A DNA stretch of 64,000 nt, from positions 4,278,001-4,342,000 of the forward strand of contig OY970164.1 of assembly GCA_963706555.1 (NCBI GenBank). Direction: 5' to 3'. Position 1 is the stretch's first letter. Every line of letters begins with the position of its first letter. The DNA comes from Bog-473 sp963706555. Lineage in GTDB: Bacteria; Actinomycetota; Acidimicrobiia; Acidimicrobiales; RAAP-2. Shown here piece by piece: positions 15,396 to 23,713 of the stretch. The notes beneath the pieces were generated by a model. The model saw nothing but the letters and a program-made list of their open reading frames with translations, did no database searches and had not been told where the DNA came from. A program made the translations under genes and the position numbers.

Positions 15396-16505
15396 GTGGT
15401 GTTTCTTCCAGGGGCGAGCATCGTGAAGCACCGCCGGACGGTCGAACATGAGTGGTCGCATGGCAGCAAAGGTTCTCAGAGACACCACATGTCGGATCCG
15501 GTTCGGACAGGCGGTTCCGGAAAAGGTGCGTGGACGAATGCAAAGCAAATGACGAGCTTCGAGGAGACATCGCCACGGTCCGCCCGTGGCGCACGGACCG
15601 TCCGGCCACGCCGACGTCCGACGGCACGAAACGCCGAAAAGCGTGCATTCGCAGGCGGTATCTCGGCACTCCTGGCCTGCGGCGCTCTGACGGCTTCGGT
15701 GTGGGGCGTCGGTACGGAGGGGTCAGCGGCAGCGGCTGGCTCTTCCGCTCCGCGCCCGTCGTCCGCTTTTGCCGTGGCAGCGCCGGGGACGCATCCCACA
15801 TCGCCGACGACCGCCGACCCGAAGGCCGGACTCTCGCTCGCCTTCAACCCCAGCTTTCAGGGCAAGAAGCTCAACACCTCGACGTGGAGCACCTGCTACC
15901 CGGCGCACGAATGCAACAACTACGGCAACGACAACGAAGTGGAGTGGTACCGACCTTCAGGGGTCACCGTTTCCCACGGGACCCTGCACCTCGTCGCAAC
16001 GCAGACACCGACGAAGGGAACCGATTCCTCGGGCGCACCCAAGACCTACCCCTACAAATCGGGCATGGTCACAACGAAGAGCTCCTTCTCCTTCACCTAC
16101 GGATATGTCCAGGTCGTAGCCAAAATTCCCGCGACTGACGGGACATGGCCGGCACTCTGGCTCCTCCCCAAGGCTGTGAAGTGGCCGCCCGAGATCGACA
16201 TCATGGAGAATTTCGGGAACACGAATGCAATCGCGACGACCTACCACTGGGGAACTACGGGTCAACCGCACCAGGCCGCCAGCGTGTTCCAGGCGAGCAA
16301 GAGTCTCGCCGTCGGCTTCCACACCTACGGACTGTTGTGGAAACACGGATCCCTCACGTGGTACTTCGACGGCAAGGTCGTCTACAAGTACACCGGGAAA
16401 GCCGTCCCGACCCAGTCGATGTATTTCCTCGCCAACTTAGCGATCGATGGGCCGGCAAGTTCAGGCAGTTCCTTCGACATCCGCTCCGTGAAGATTTACA
16501 AGTAG
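15396..16505 (+). CDS. Secreted GH16 glycoside hydrolase
   Basis: A long basic N-terminus leads into a hydrophobic signal segment (FAGGISALLACGALTASVWGVG), a Ser/Pro/Thr spacer, and a GH16 domain whose catalytic motif PPEIDIMENFG holds E266, D268 and E271 (numbered from 15396). The strands FHTYGLLWKHGSLTWYFDGK and IRSVKIYK close the fold. The sequence closely follows that of the GH16 at 6247-7257 (shared TDSSG, FTYGYVQVVA, TWPALWLLP). The start is uncertain: GTG at 15396 or 15423, or ATG at 15489; the long twin-arginine-poor basic tail suggests one of the later ones. Probably acts on the extracellular polymer made by this locus. Confidence 0.88.
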   Translation: MVFLPGASIVKHRRTVEHEWSHGSKGSQRHHMSDPVRTGGSGKGAWTNAKQMTSFEETSPRSARGARTVRPRRRPTARNAEKRAFAGGISALLACGALTASVWGVGTEGSAAAAGSSAPRPSSAFAVAAPGTHPTSPTTADPKAGLSLAFNPSFQGKKLNTSTWSTCYPAHECNNYGNDNEVEWYRPSGVTVSHGTLHLVATQTPTKGTDSSGAPKTYPYKSGMVTTKSSFSFTYGYVQVVAKIPATDGTWPALWLLPKAVKWPPEIDIMENFGNTNAIATTYHWGTTGQPHQAASVFQASKSLAVGFHTYGLLWKHGSLTWYFDGKVVYKYTGKAVPTQSMYFLANLAIDGPASSGSSFDIRSVKIYK

Positions 16506-16801
16506 GCCAGCAGCACGAAGGTGTTCCCCGACAGATCGGATGATGCAGGCCGTGAACTCCCTCCGACACCAAGCCTCTCTCGCCCGGAGGGGAGAGGAAC
16601 GGACCACCAGACCCACACGGCGCGCTCGGCCGCGGCTAAAGAAGTGACGACAGATGCGACGCGACGACTACTGCACCAACTCGGGGAATGATGCGCCGGC
16701 GAGTCCAGTCCGCTCAACAAACAGTCGGTCCGTCCTGATCTACGAGTAACCCCGGCGGGACATGCAACGGCTCAGTTGACCGAGCCGGCGAGCTTCGTTG
16801 C
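16506..16801. other. Convergent intergenic stretch, nothing recognised
   Basis: About 300 bp between the ends of the GH16 gene and a glycosyltransferase gene. No clear terminator hairpin or gene was seen. Confidence 0.4.
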
Positions 16802-17662
16802 TCAGCAGGCCTCTTCACCCAGGGTGGAGAGAAGGGACCACGAGATCCCCACTTCACGCTCCGTCGCGGCTGATGTGGTGGCTGCTCGGCGGGTACCTCG
16901 CTTGCGCTCAGCATGGATGGTCCTCAGGACTCGCATCCCATCGGAGAACGCATTGAGGTTACTGGTGCCGAAATAACGACTCCGTTCGAAGCTGGGAACC
17001 TCAGCGACCCTGAGGCCCGCCTTGGCGATCCGGACGTTGATGAGAGTCTCGACCTCGAACCCGTCGCCCCACAGCATCGTGCGTGCGTTAACTCCGTCGA
17101 CCTCTCCACCTTCAAGGTCAATTACAGAGAGACATTCGCGACGAAAGGCGTTGTACCCGTAACAAAGGTCCGTGTAGCGCGTCCCATAGAGCAGGTTGAC
17201 GGCCTTGTTCAAGAAATAGTTCCCCAACTGCCGAAAGCGGCTGATGTCGCTGCTCCCGGCACCGGTCATGAAGCGGGAGCCTTTGGCGAAGTCGGCTCCG
17301 CTCTTCAGGGCGTCGACGAAGAGCGGGATTTCCGCGGGATCCGTTGATCCGTCGGCGTCGAGCATGACGATGAAGTCCCCGCTGGCTTCTTCGAAGCCGC
17401 ACGCCAGTGCATTGCCCTTTCCTCTCCGTGTCTGACCGATGATCGTGATGTCAGGCCAGAGCTGTCGGGCCACCTCGACCGTGTCGTCGGTGGAGCCGCC
17501 ATCGACCAAGATCACCTCGTAGAGGTCACGCGGCAGTCCCTCGAAGACGTGGGGGAGATTGAGTGCCTCGTTCTTCGCCGGGATCACAACTGAAACCGTC
17601 GGCTCCAGGTTGTTCGTGCCCAGCTTGCGCTGGGTCCGACTATTGATCTGGGTAAGAGTCAA
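16802..17662 (-). CDS. Dolichol-phosphate-mannose-synthase-like family-2 glycosyltransferase
   Basis: 286 residues with VSVVIPAKNEALNLPHVFEGLP, VILVDGGSTDDTVEVARQ, the glycine-rich GKGNALACGFEEASGD, the metal-binding DADGSTDPAEIP, and KGSRFMTG followed by TDLCYGYNAFRR. This is the polyprenyl-phosphate sugar synthase (DPM1/GtrB-like) pattern without C-terminal membrane helices. Such enzymes charge a polyprenyl-phosphate with a sugar for use outside the membrane. It is a paralogue of 18558-19583, about 900 bp away on the same strand. Donor sugar unknown. Confidence 0.85.
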   Translation of the reverse strand: MTLTQINSRTQRKLGTNNLEPTVSVVIPAKNEALNLPHVFEGLPRDLYEVILVDGGSTDDTVEVARQLWPDITIIGQTRRGKGNALACGFEEASGDFIVMLDADGSTDPAEIPLFVDALKSGADFAKGSRFMTGAGSSDISRFRQLGNYFLNKAVNLLYGTRYTDLCYGYNAFRRECLSVIDLEGGEVDGVNARTMLWGDGFEVETLINVRIAKAGLRVAEVPSFERSRYFGTSNLNAFSDGMRVLRTIHAERKRGTRRAATTSAATEREVGISWSLLSTLGEEAC

Positions 17663-18557
17663 CTCATTCCGCCCTTCATCATGAATACTCGCCGATCTTC
17701 ACATTCCATCTCGCTTCCGTCATGGCCTTGGACCACGCCGGATGACTTCCGGTTCACCATGAATCGTCACTTCACGGACCCCTCCGTTTAACCTCCACCT
17801 CACTGCCGTTTCGTCAGCCCACAATGGCCGCCCAACCTCACCGGAGGTGGTATCCCATGTCGACCGCCCCGTACTCTTTTTGCTCACCTTGGCTCCCGCT
17901 GCAATGTCGCAATTTCGTCGCGAGAGTCGTCAATGTGTAGCCATTGTGGATGACCGGTAGCGCACCGCATAGGGCAAAAAGTCACTTTTCCCATAAAACG
18001 GTTTTCGGCCTTCACAACGTCGTAGCGTCCGCGACAGGTGCAAGCCAGGAATGACACCTAAATGTCCGCTGAACTGGAACTTCTTCCTATCGGCCCTGGG
18101 CTCGGAGGGACCCTCCTGGTCCGGTGCTGTGACGACCCTGCGTGACACGGAGGATCATAACAACATGGCGGTGGTCTGCTACCCGTGTTTTGCGCGACCC
18201 GGCACATCTCCGCGTGGCCGAGGGCGAGCGGGAGAAGAATTCATCTGTAGCCTGATAATTGACATCTGGCCGATGGACGGCCCATGGACGGGTCAGCTGG
18301 ACCCTGATGTCTTCGAGTCGCAACCTCTATTGACAGCACGGGCGGGCGGGAGTCCACGCCCAAAGGCGACGGCCGGGGAGCCGGCCACAGTCGGGCCAAC
18401 CGCCCGGGACCGCCGGCAGAATCGGGGCTCGATGCCGCCCGAGGAGTTCTTGTCCGTCGCTCCCCGGAGGTGTGGCACCCCGGACGCCCGTCGACCTGGG
18501 CGAAATCACCGAGATGACGTACTCGCACCAGAGGAAATTCTCCGGCGCAGTTCGTGA
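17663..18557. other. Long gene-poor gap between two paralogous glycosyltransferases
   Basis: 895 bp without a convincing gene on either strand. It includes the promoter region of the glycosyltransferase at 16802-17662. A forward open frame at 18051-18557 exists but has no coding character I can recognise. Confidence 0.4.
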
Positions 18558-19583
18558 TCAGTTCAAGGTTCGACCATGCGCCGGGTCAGCGATGGAGTGG
18601 TCACGGGCACGGGGCCGCTCCATGGGGCGAGAAAGCCGCTCCGCGGTGACCGGGCGGTGCCCATTCGTCCCCGGGGCATGCCCGTTGAGCTCGGGATAGA
18701 ACCCAGCCGCACCACCGGCAGCGCGCTGCAGCTTGCGCTCCGTCAACAGCGTCCGGAGGACTCGGGTGCCGTCACGGACCGCGCGCAGGCTCGATTCGCC
18801 GTTGCGGCGAGGGAGCTCGACACTCGGGACTTCGGCAATCCGCAGCCCGACCAGCTGCGCCCGCACGATGATCTCCGTCTCGATCTCGAACCCCGTCGAA
18901 CGGAGATCCAAGGACTCGAAGAAGATCTTCCGGAAGGCGAAGAAGCCGTAGCAGAGGTCGGTGTACCGCACGCCAAGGAGAAGGTTCGCGGCTTCGACCA
19001 GGGCCCGGTTGCCGGCACGCCGGATCGGGGTGATGTCGAGTGACCCTCCCCCGGCCATGAATCGGGACCCTTTGGTGAAGTCGAATCCGTGAGCGAGCGG
19101 GTGGACGAACCTGGGAATCTCCTCGGGCGACATGCTGCCGTCCGCGTCCATCGCCACCACGACTTCTCCCGTGGCGGCGCCAAGGCCGGCGCGGAGGGCA
19201 TTGCCCTTTCCGGGAGCTGGCTCGCCGATGATCTTGATGTCGGACCGGCTCGAGCGGGCCATGAGCTTGGTCACGTCGGAGCTTGCGTCCACCAGAATCA
19301 CTTCGGTGATCATTTTGGGCAGGCGATCGAGGACGTCAGCCACATTGCGGGCCTCGTTCCGCGTCGGGATCACGAGACTCACGGTCGCCGGGAGTCCGCT
19401 GGACGGCAACTCGGACCGCATGCGGGTGTCGCTGCGGCGGCGGCCGCCCTGGCGGCGCTCGACGAACCGAACCGGCGGCTCGTCCGGGTGGACGCGCTGC
19501 TCGAACCAGTCCTCTGAACCCTGATTGCTGGTGTTGCCGTTCTCGCTCACGTCCACTCCACGGTCCTTTTTCTCGCTGTACAT
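18558..19583 (-). CDS. Dolichol-phosphate-mannose-synthase-like family-2 glycosyltransferase
   Basis: A polar 60-residue N-terminal extension (RQGGRRRSDTRMRSE) precedes the GT-A domain: VSLVIPTRNEARNVADVLDRLP, EVILVDASSD, GKGNALRAGLGAATGEVVVAMDADGS, KGSRFMAGGGS, YTDLCYGFFAFRK and TEIIVRAQLVGLRIAEVPS. The C-terminal 50 residues are Pro/Arg-rich and unstructured. It matches its neighbour at 16802 along the whole catalytic domain but has a deviating second motif (ASSDVTKLM instead of GSTDDTVEV). ATG at 19583 is taken as start; a TTG at 19619 would add 12 residues. Likely makes a polyprenyl-phosphate sugar. Confidence 0.85.
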   Translation of the reverse strand: MYSEKKDRGVDVSENGNTSNQGSEDWFEQRVHPDEPPVRFVERRQGGRRRSDTRMRSELPSSGLPATVSLVIPTRNEARNVADVLDRLPKMITEVILVDASSDVTKLMARSSRSDIKIIGEPAPGKGNALRAGLGAATGEVVVAMDADGSMSPEEIPRFVHPLAHGFDFTKGSRFMAGGGSLDITPIRRAGNRALVEAANLLLGVRYTDLCYGFFAFRKIFFESLDLRSTGFEIETEIIVRAQLVGLRIAEVPSVELPRRNGESSLRAVRDGTRVLRTLLTERKLQRAAGGAAGFYPELNGHAPGTNGHRPVTAERLSRPMERPRARDHSIADPAHGRTLN

Positions 19584-19923
19584 CGCTATCGGTCGGAGAT
19601 CTGCCGATCTCAAACCCAATCTCGACGCAGCATCCAGGTGACGGCGCCATCTGAGTTGGTTGTTCTTCCATTCAAGGATCGCAAACGGCTGTCAATGAGC
19701 CGACCACCCAATCCCAATAGGAGCACAACTCTTCGATCCCCCCCACCCAGGGGATCAGCGAGACGGGCAAAGTTATCGGCTACAGCGCTCTGCCGTCTCC
19801 GCCAGGCGGTCCCAGCTGCGGGCAGTCCCTACGTGTTAGCGGCGGGACCGGGGCCTGCAATTGGCGTTGACCTGGCCCGGCGCGACAATCGCAGCCAGGC
19901 CAAGGCCGTAGGAGAACGCGCCC
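19584..19923. other. Intergenic stretch, nothing recognised
   Basis: About 340 bp between the glycosyltransferase start and the mmsA stop, both on the reverse strand. It marks the end of the polysaccharide locus. No terminator or regulatory motif was identified. Confidence 0.4.
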
Positions 19924-21435
19924 TCAACGGGCGTCGGTGGTGGCGGCGGCGTTCGGGAAAGCCAGGCTCTTGTGGTGTTCGCCGATATGGCTCCAGCGGC
20001 TGGTCACTGCCTTACCCCTCGTATAGAAGCGGACGCCGTCGGGCCCGTACACGTGGAGGTCACCGAAGAGCGAGCCCTGCCAGCCTCCGAAGGAGTAATA
20101 CGAGACCGGCACCGGAATGGCCACGTTGATGCCGACCATTCCGGCCTCGACCTCGGTCTCGAAGCGTTGGGCCGCCCCACCGTCGGAGGTGAAGATGGCG
20201 GCACCGTTGCCATAGCCGTTGGTGCGGATCAGGTTGAGGGCATCGTCCAGGCTGTCGACCCGGACCACGGAGAGCACCGGCCCGAAGATCTCGTCGCGGT
20301 AGACCTGCATGCCCGGAGAGACCCCGTCGATCAGGCATGGCCCGAGCCAGTACCCGCCCTCCTCGCCGCCATTGGGGTGCTGACGCCCGTCGATGACGAC
20401 GTTCGCCCCCTCCTTCGCCCCGATGTCGAGATACGAAGCCACGCGGTCCCGGTGCTCCAAGGTGATCAGGGGTCCCATTTCGGATGCGGGATCGTCACCG
20501 GGCCCGACCGCCAGGCCGTCGACCCGCTTTCGGATTCCTTCTACTAATTGGTCACCGCATCCACCCACAGCCACCAGTACGGAGGCGGCCATGCACCGCT
20601 CCCCTGCCGACCCGAACCCTGCGCTCACGGCCGCTTCGGCGGCTTCGGTCATGTCGGCGTCGGGGAGCACCACCATGTGGTTCTTGGCCCCACCGAGTGC
20701 CTGGACACGCTTTCCGTTCCGGGCTGCCGTTTCATAAATGTGACGGGCGACCGGAGTCGACCCGACGAAGCTCACCGCCGCAATGTCGGGGTGCGACAGG
20801 ATCCGGTCCACGGCGACCTTGTCACCGTGGACGACGTTGAACACGCCATTGGGAAACCCGGCCTCGGCCACGAGCTCAGCGAGGAACTGCGAGGCGGAGG
20901 GGTCCTTTTCGGACGGCTTGAGCACGAACGTGTTGCCACAGGCGATGGCCAGCGGGAACATCCACAAGGGAACCATGGCCGGGAAGTTGAACGGGGTGAT
21001 CCCGGCCACGACGCCCAAGGGCTGGCGCAGGGAGTGCACGTTCACGCCCGTGGAGGCGCCCTCGGTGAACTCCCCCTTGAGTAGCTGTGTGATGCCACAG
21101 GCGAATTCGACGACTTCGAGCCCCCGGGCCACCTCGCCGGCCGCATCAGCCTGCACCTTGCCGTGCTCGGCCGACACGACGCGTGCCAGGTCGTCGACGT
21201 GCGCGGCGAGCAGCGAGCGCAGCGAGAACAGGGCGTTCGTCCGCTTGGCCAAGGAGACCGAGCGCCAGCCGTCGAAAGCCCGGCGTGCCGCAGCGACTGC
21301 CTCGTCGACCTGGTCGACCGTGGCGAAATCCACTTCGCCGCTCTGCACACCCGTCGCCGGGTTGAAGACCGTTCCGCGCCGCTCGGCATCCCCCACCCAG
21401 GGTTTGCCGTCGATCCAGTGAGTGATCTGATCCAT
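19924..21435 (-). CDS. mmsA: Methylmalonate-semialdehyde dehydrogenase (CoA-acylating)
   Basis: 503 residues, the normal length of the family. It oxidises methylmalonate or malonate semialdehyde to propionyl- or acetyl-CoA in valine and inositol breakdown, in the cytoplasm. Visible marks are the aldehyde dehydrogenase NAD site (ITPFNFPAMVPLWMFPLAIA, VLKPSEKDPS), FVGSTPVARHIYETA, and the catalytic Cys281 in AGERCMAAS, the MmsA-type motif. The C-terminal SYYSFGGWQGSLFGDLHVYG is also characteristic. It stands alone, without other valine-pathway genes nearby. Housekeeping metabolism is likely. Confidence 0.93.
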   Translation of the reverse strand: MDQITHWIDGKPWVGDAERRGTVFNPATGVQSGEVDFATVDQVDEAVAAARRAFDGWRSVSLAKRTNALFSLRSLLAAHVDDLARVVSAEHGKVQADAAGEVARGLEVVEFACGITQLLKGEFTEGASTGVNVHSLRQPLGVVAGITPFNFPAMVPLWMFPLAIACGNTFVLKPSEKDPSASQFLAELVAEAGFPNGVFNVVHGDKVAVDRILSHPDIAAVSFVGSTPVARHIYETAARNGKRVQALGGAKNHMVVLPDADMTEAAEAAVSAGFGSAGERCMAASVLVAVGGCGDQLVEGIRKRVDGLAVGPGDDPASEMGPLITLEHRDRVASYLDIGAKEGANVVIDGRQHPNGGEEGGYWLGPCLIDGVSPGMQVYRDEIFGPVLSVVRVDSLDDALNLIRTNGYGNGAAIFTSDGGAAQRFETEVEAGMVGINVAIPVPVSYYSFGGWQGSLFGDLHVYGPDGVRFYTRGKAVTSRWSHIGEHHKSLAFPNAAATTDAR

Positions 21436-21629
21436 GGGCTGTCATTCTGCCTCGTTTGCGAGGCAGAGCCCTCACGGCTCAGCGCCGCCTCCGGCTCCAC
21501 GGATGCCACAGGCGATCTCCCTGGAGGTGACCAGCTCAGGCCCGACCCGCCGAGCTGGGTCTTCTGCGGACTAGGGAGCGGGGGTCCCGAACGGGCACTC
21601 CCCCAGCGACCAGAGGTCGCCCTGCGCGG

Positions 21630-22152
21630 TCAAATATCCACGTCGGAGGGGAGCAATGGCTCCCTGCGTCCGGCCCCGGCCCCGGCCCCGGCCCCGGCCG
21701 ACCCTCCCCCCAATGGCACTGGCGCGCGGTTGACCATCGGAAGAACGAACCACAGGCCGAAAAAGGTCGCGAAAGTCATTGCGGCGATGGCTGGCACCAC
21801 TGCACCGCTGTAGACGACACTTGCGATGAGCGCCACGGCCGAAGAGACGGCCGAGCCCACCGCCGCGATCCCACCGATGGCCATCACATTCGCCGCTTTC
21901 AAGAGCTGAGCCTTTTCGTGTCGCCGGAAGACCAACCGGTGGTACGCCACCGGTCCTCCGAGGAGGGCCGTCGCAAGTGCAGCCAATAGAAGGCTGACAA
22001 CGTAGAGGTTTCGCTGCGCAGCACTCAGTTGCACGAAACGAACCGAAAAGGGAAGTCGAGAGGAGGAATCCGAAAAGGACTTGGACGCCGAGGCCGGCCA
22101 CCCGTAACTCTTGTACGAGCTCCATCAGGTTGCGATCTTCCCTCTCGGCCAC
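21630..22152 (-). pseudogene. DUF6328-family membrane protein, frameshifted
   Basis: A GTG at 22152 opens VAEREDRNLMELVQELRVAGLGVQVLFGFLLS, the conserved start of DUF6328 proteins. One base too many near 22055 breaks the frame; in the next frame LPFSVRFVQLSAAQRNLYVVSLLLAALATALLGG continues the family sequence, with two more hydrophobic segments and a Gly/Ala-rich tail. The function of DUF6328 is unknown; the proteins are predicted integral membrane proteins. The rest of the sequence is well preserved, so the shift is either very recent or a sequencing error. Confidence 0.75.
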
Positions 22153-22199
22153 GGACTCACCTCGGCCGAGGTCGTTGCGGGCTGGTGCAGCCGCTTCGC

Positions 22200-22536
22200 A
22201 CTCCGTCGCCGGTTCGGCACCAGACAGCTGGCGCCAGTTGTGCTTTCGCAATTTGATCGCCCCGCTATGCCGGCGCCTCCTGGCCTCTTCGAGAGCTGAT
22301 CGAGTGTGCGGCCACCCCGTCCACGGTGTGACCGGAGCCCGCCGCCGTCCCGAAGAGATGTCGTCCGTCGAGGTGCGACTGACCCCCCGGGACTCACCGT
22401 TCCGGGCGCGCTCCTTGTTGACGGTCCGCGCGGCAATTTCCTCTGCGACTTCTTCGGGCTCCCCGCGTTCACGGAGACCCGCCTTGATATGGCTGTACTG
22501 ACGTTCCCGCTTGGCGGTCCATCCTCGGGTAGGCAT
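22200..22536 (-). pseudogene. Rho_N-type 'plasmid stabilisation' protein, frameshifted
   Basis: Starts at ATG 22536 behind a strong GGGAGGAAG site with MPTRGWTAKRERQYSHIKAG, followed by EEIAARTVNKERARNGES and RTSTDDISSGRR, the standard opening of a small actinobacterial protein with a C-terminal Rho-terminator N-like domain. The next part, GLRSHRGRGGRTLDQL, appears in another frame, after which EEARRR returns in the first frame; at least two single-base shifts lie in CGG runs near 22345. The product would be nonfunctional if the shifts are real. It directly precedes the frameshifted DUF6328 gene. Confidence 0.65.
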
Positions 22537-22837
22537 GGCTTCCTCCCACGGCGCCCATCTTTGCAATCGCCTCTCGCGGTTTTACCCGTTAAATCGGGGG
22601 TCAAACGCCATGCAAGTAACCTCAAAACGTCCGCCTTGGGAGTGACCTGGCTATCGTCGTCCGCCGCCAGTCTCAAGGACAATGTATTGACAGAGTTGTC
22701 ACTGAGACATCGTGCACCATCACCACGTCGCGAAGCACACAGTGACCCAACCGGCCAGGGAGTCGGACGACACAGCCTGCGGCGACTGCGGGGCCGCAGT
22801 GGAACCGTCAGGGCGTCTGATCGCCGATTCTGCGATG
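22537..22837. other. Intergenic stretch, nothing recognised
   Basis: 300 bp between the end of the GDSL hydrolase gene and the start of the Rho_N-type gene, both on the reverse strand. Presumed promoter of the latter; no clear elements. Confidence 0.4.
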
Positions 22838-23662
22838 TCAGCGGCCCCCGAGCGCTTTGATGATCATTTGAGCCATCGCCTTGTGACCCAGGGCCGTCGG
22901 GTGGTAGGCGAACCCGGTAACCCCGAATGTGTACTTGGATCCTGCGGTCCATCGTCGTGACGGCGGTCCGCAAGCGGTGTGATCCCCCCGGGCCGAATAG
23001 GGGTCGACAAAGACGACGCCGAGGGGCTTGACGACCTGCACGAAGGCATTCTCGAGCGTCTGGCCCATGGAACGCAGTGTGGCTGCTGCCGAGTCGGTGA
23101 AGCCCAGTGCGGGGCAGTTCTTGCCGGCGGGCACCTCCCGGGGGTACGTGACGAAGACAATCGTCGCCGCGGGAGCAGCCGCCTTGATCTTCGCGATCAT
23201 CGACTTGAGGGCGATGCGCATGTTCGCCACCAGGGTGGGGAGGTTCGCCGGTGCCGTGCATGTGGCTGCGTCTGAACATGCGACGGCTGTGGCGTTGTAA
23301 TCGATGTCATTGCCACCAACGGCGACGGTCACAAGCTTGGTCGCCGGCGTGAGAAAAGTCAGCTGCGGCGGGTTGGTCCCCTGCGGCGTGTCGACCACGT
23401 GATCGATCTGGGCCGCGCCACAGCTGACGTCCACCAGATTGAGGCTGAAATGCTTGGCCACGAGTTGCGCGTAGTCACGACTCGAGCGGCCACAGGAGGT
23501 CGACTGGACCGCGATCCCGTATCCCGAAGCGATCGAGCTTCCGAGCCCCACGTAGCGAGCGCCCGCTTTCAGGTGCGGCGACGTCGCGGCGGTGGCTGGC
23601 TGCAGTCCGCCTGCAATGAGGAGGAGCGCCGACATCACCAAGGCGAGAATTACTGGAGGCAA
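22838..23662 (-). CDS. Secreted SGNH/GDSL hydrolase
   Basis: 274 residues with an N-terminal signal peptide (VILALVMSALLLIAGGLQPATA). Catalytic blocks are block I GLGSSIASGYG (Ser42 or 43 replacing the GDS serine position), block III VAVGGNDIDYN (N118) and block V YHPTALGH with the catalytic His near residue 255. The arrangement is that of actinobacterial secreted lipase/esterase SGNH enzymes with paired Cys residues. It hydrolyses an ester, lipid or acylated sugar outside the cell; substrate unknown. It lies downstream of another secreted hydrolase on the same strand (51-bp gap), probably co-transcribed. Confidence 0.88.
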   Translation of the reverse strand: MPPVILALVMSALLLIAGGLQPATAATSPHLKAGARYVGLGSSIASGYGIAVQSTSCGRSSRDYAQLVAKHFSLNLVDVSCGAAQIDHVVDTPQGTNPPQLTFLTPATKLVTVAVGGNDIDYNATAVACSDAATCTAPANLPTLVANMRIALKSMIAKIKAAAPAATIVFVTYPREVPAGKNCPALGFTDSAAATLRSMGQTLENAFVQVVKPLGVVFVDPYSARGDHTACGPPSRRWTAGSKYTFGVTGFAYHPTALGHKAMAQMIIKALGGR

Positions 23663-23713
23663 GGATCCGTGCCCGGTGGAGCATGGGAGGAGCGTAGCGA
23701 AGCCTATGGGGTC

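Noticed and set aside
18051..18557. 168-residue forward open frame in the gap between two glycosyltransferases
   Set aside because: No family features, no ribosome site of note, and a composition like translated noncoding GC-rich DNA.
22125..23279. 384-residue reverse open frame across the GDSL and Rho_N-type genes
   Set aside because: Mostly a frame-shadow of the GDSL gene; only its end, GLRSHRGRGGRTLDQL, is real and belongs to the frameshifted Rho_N-type gene.
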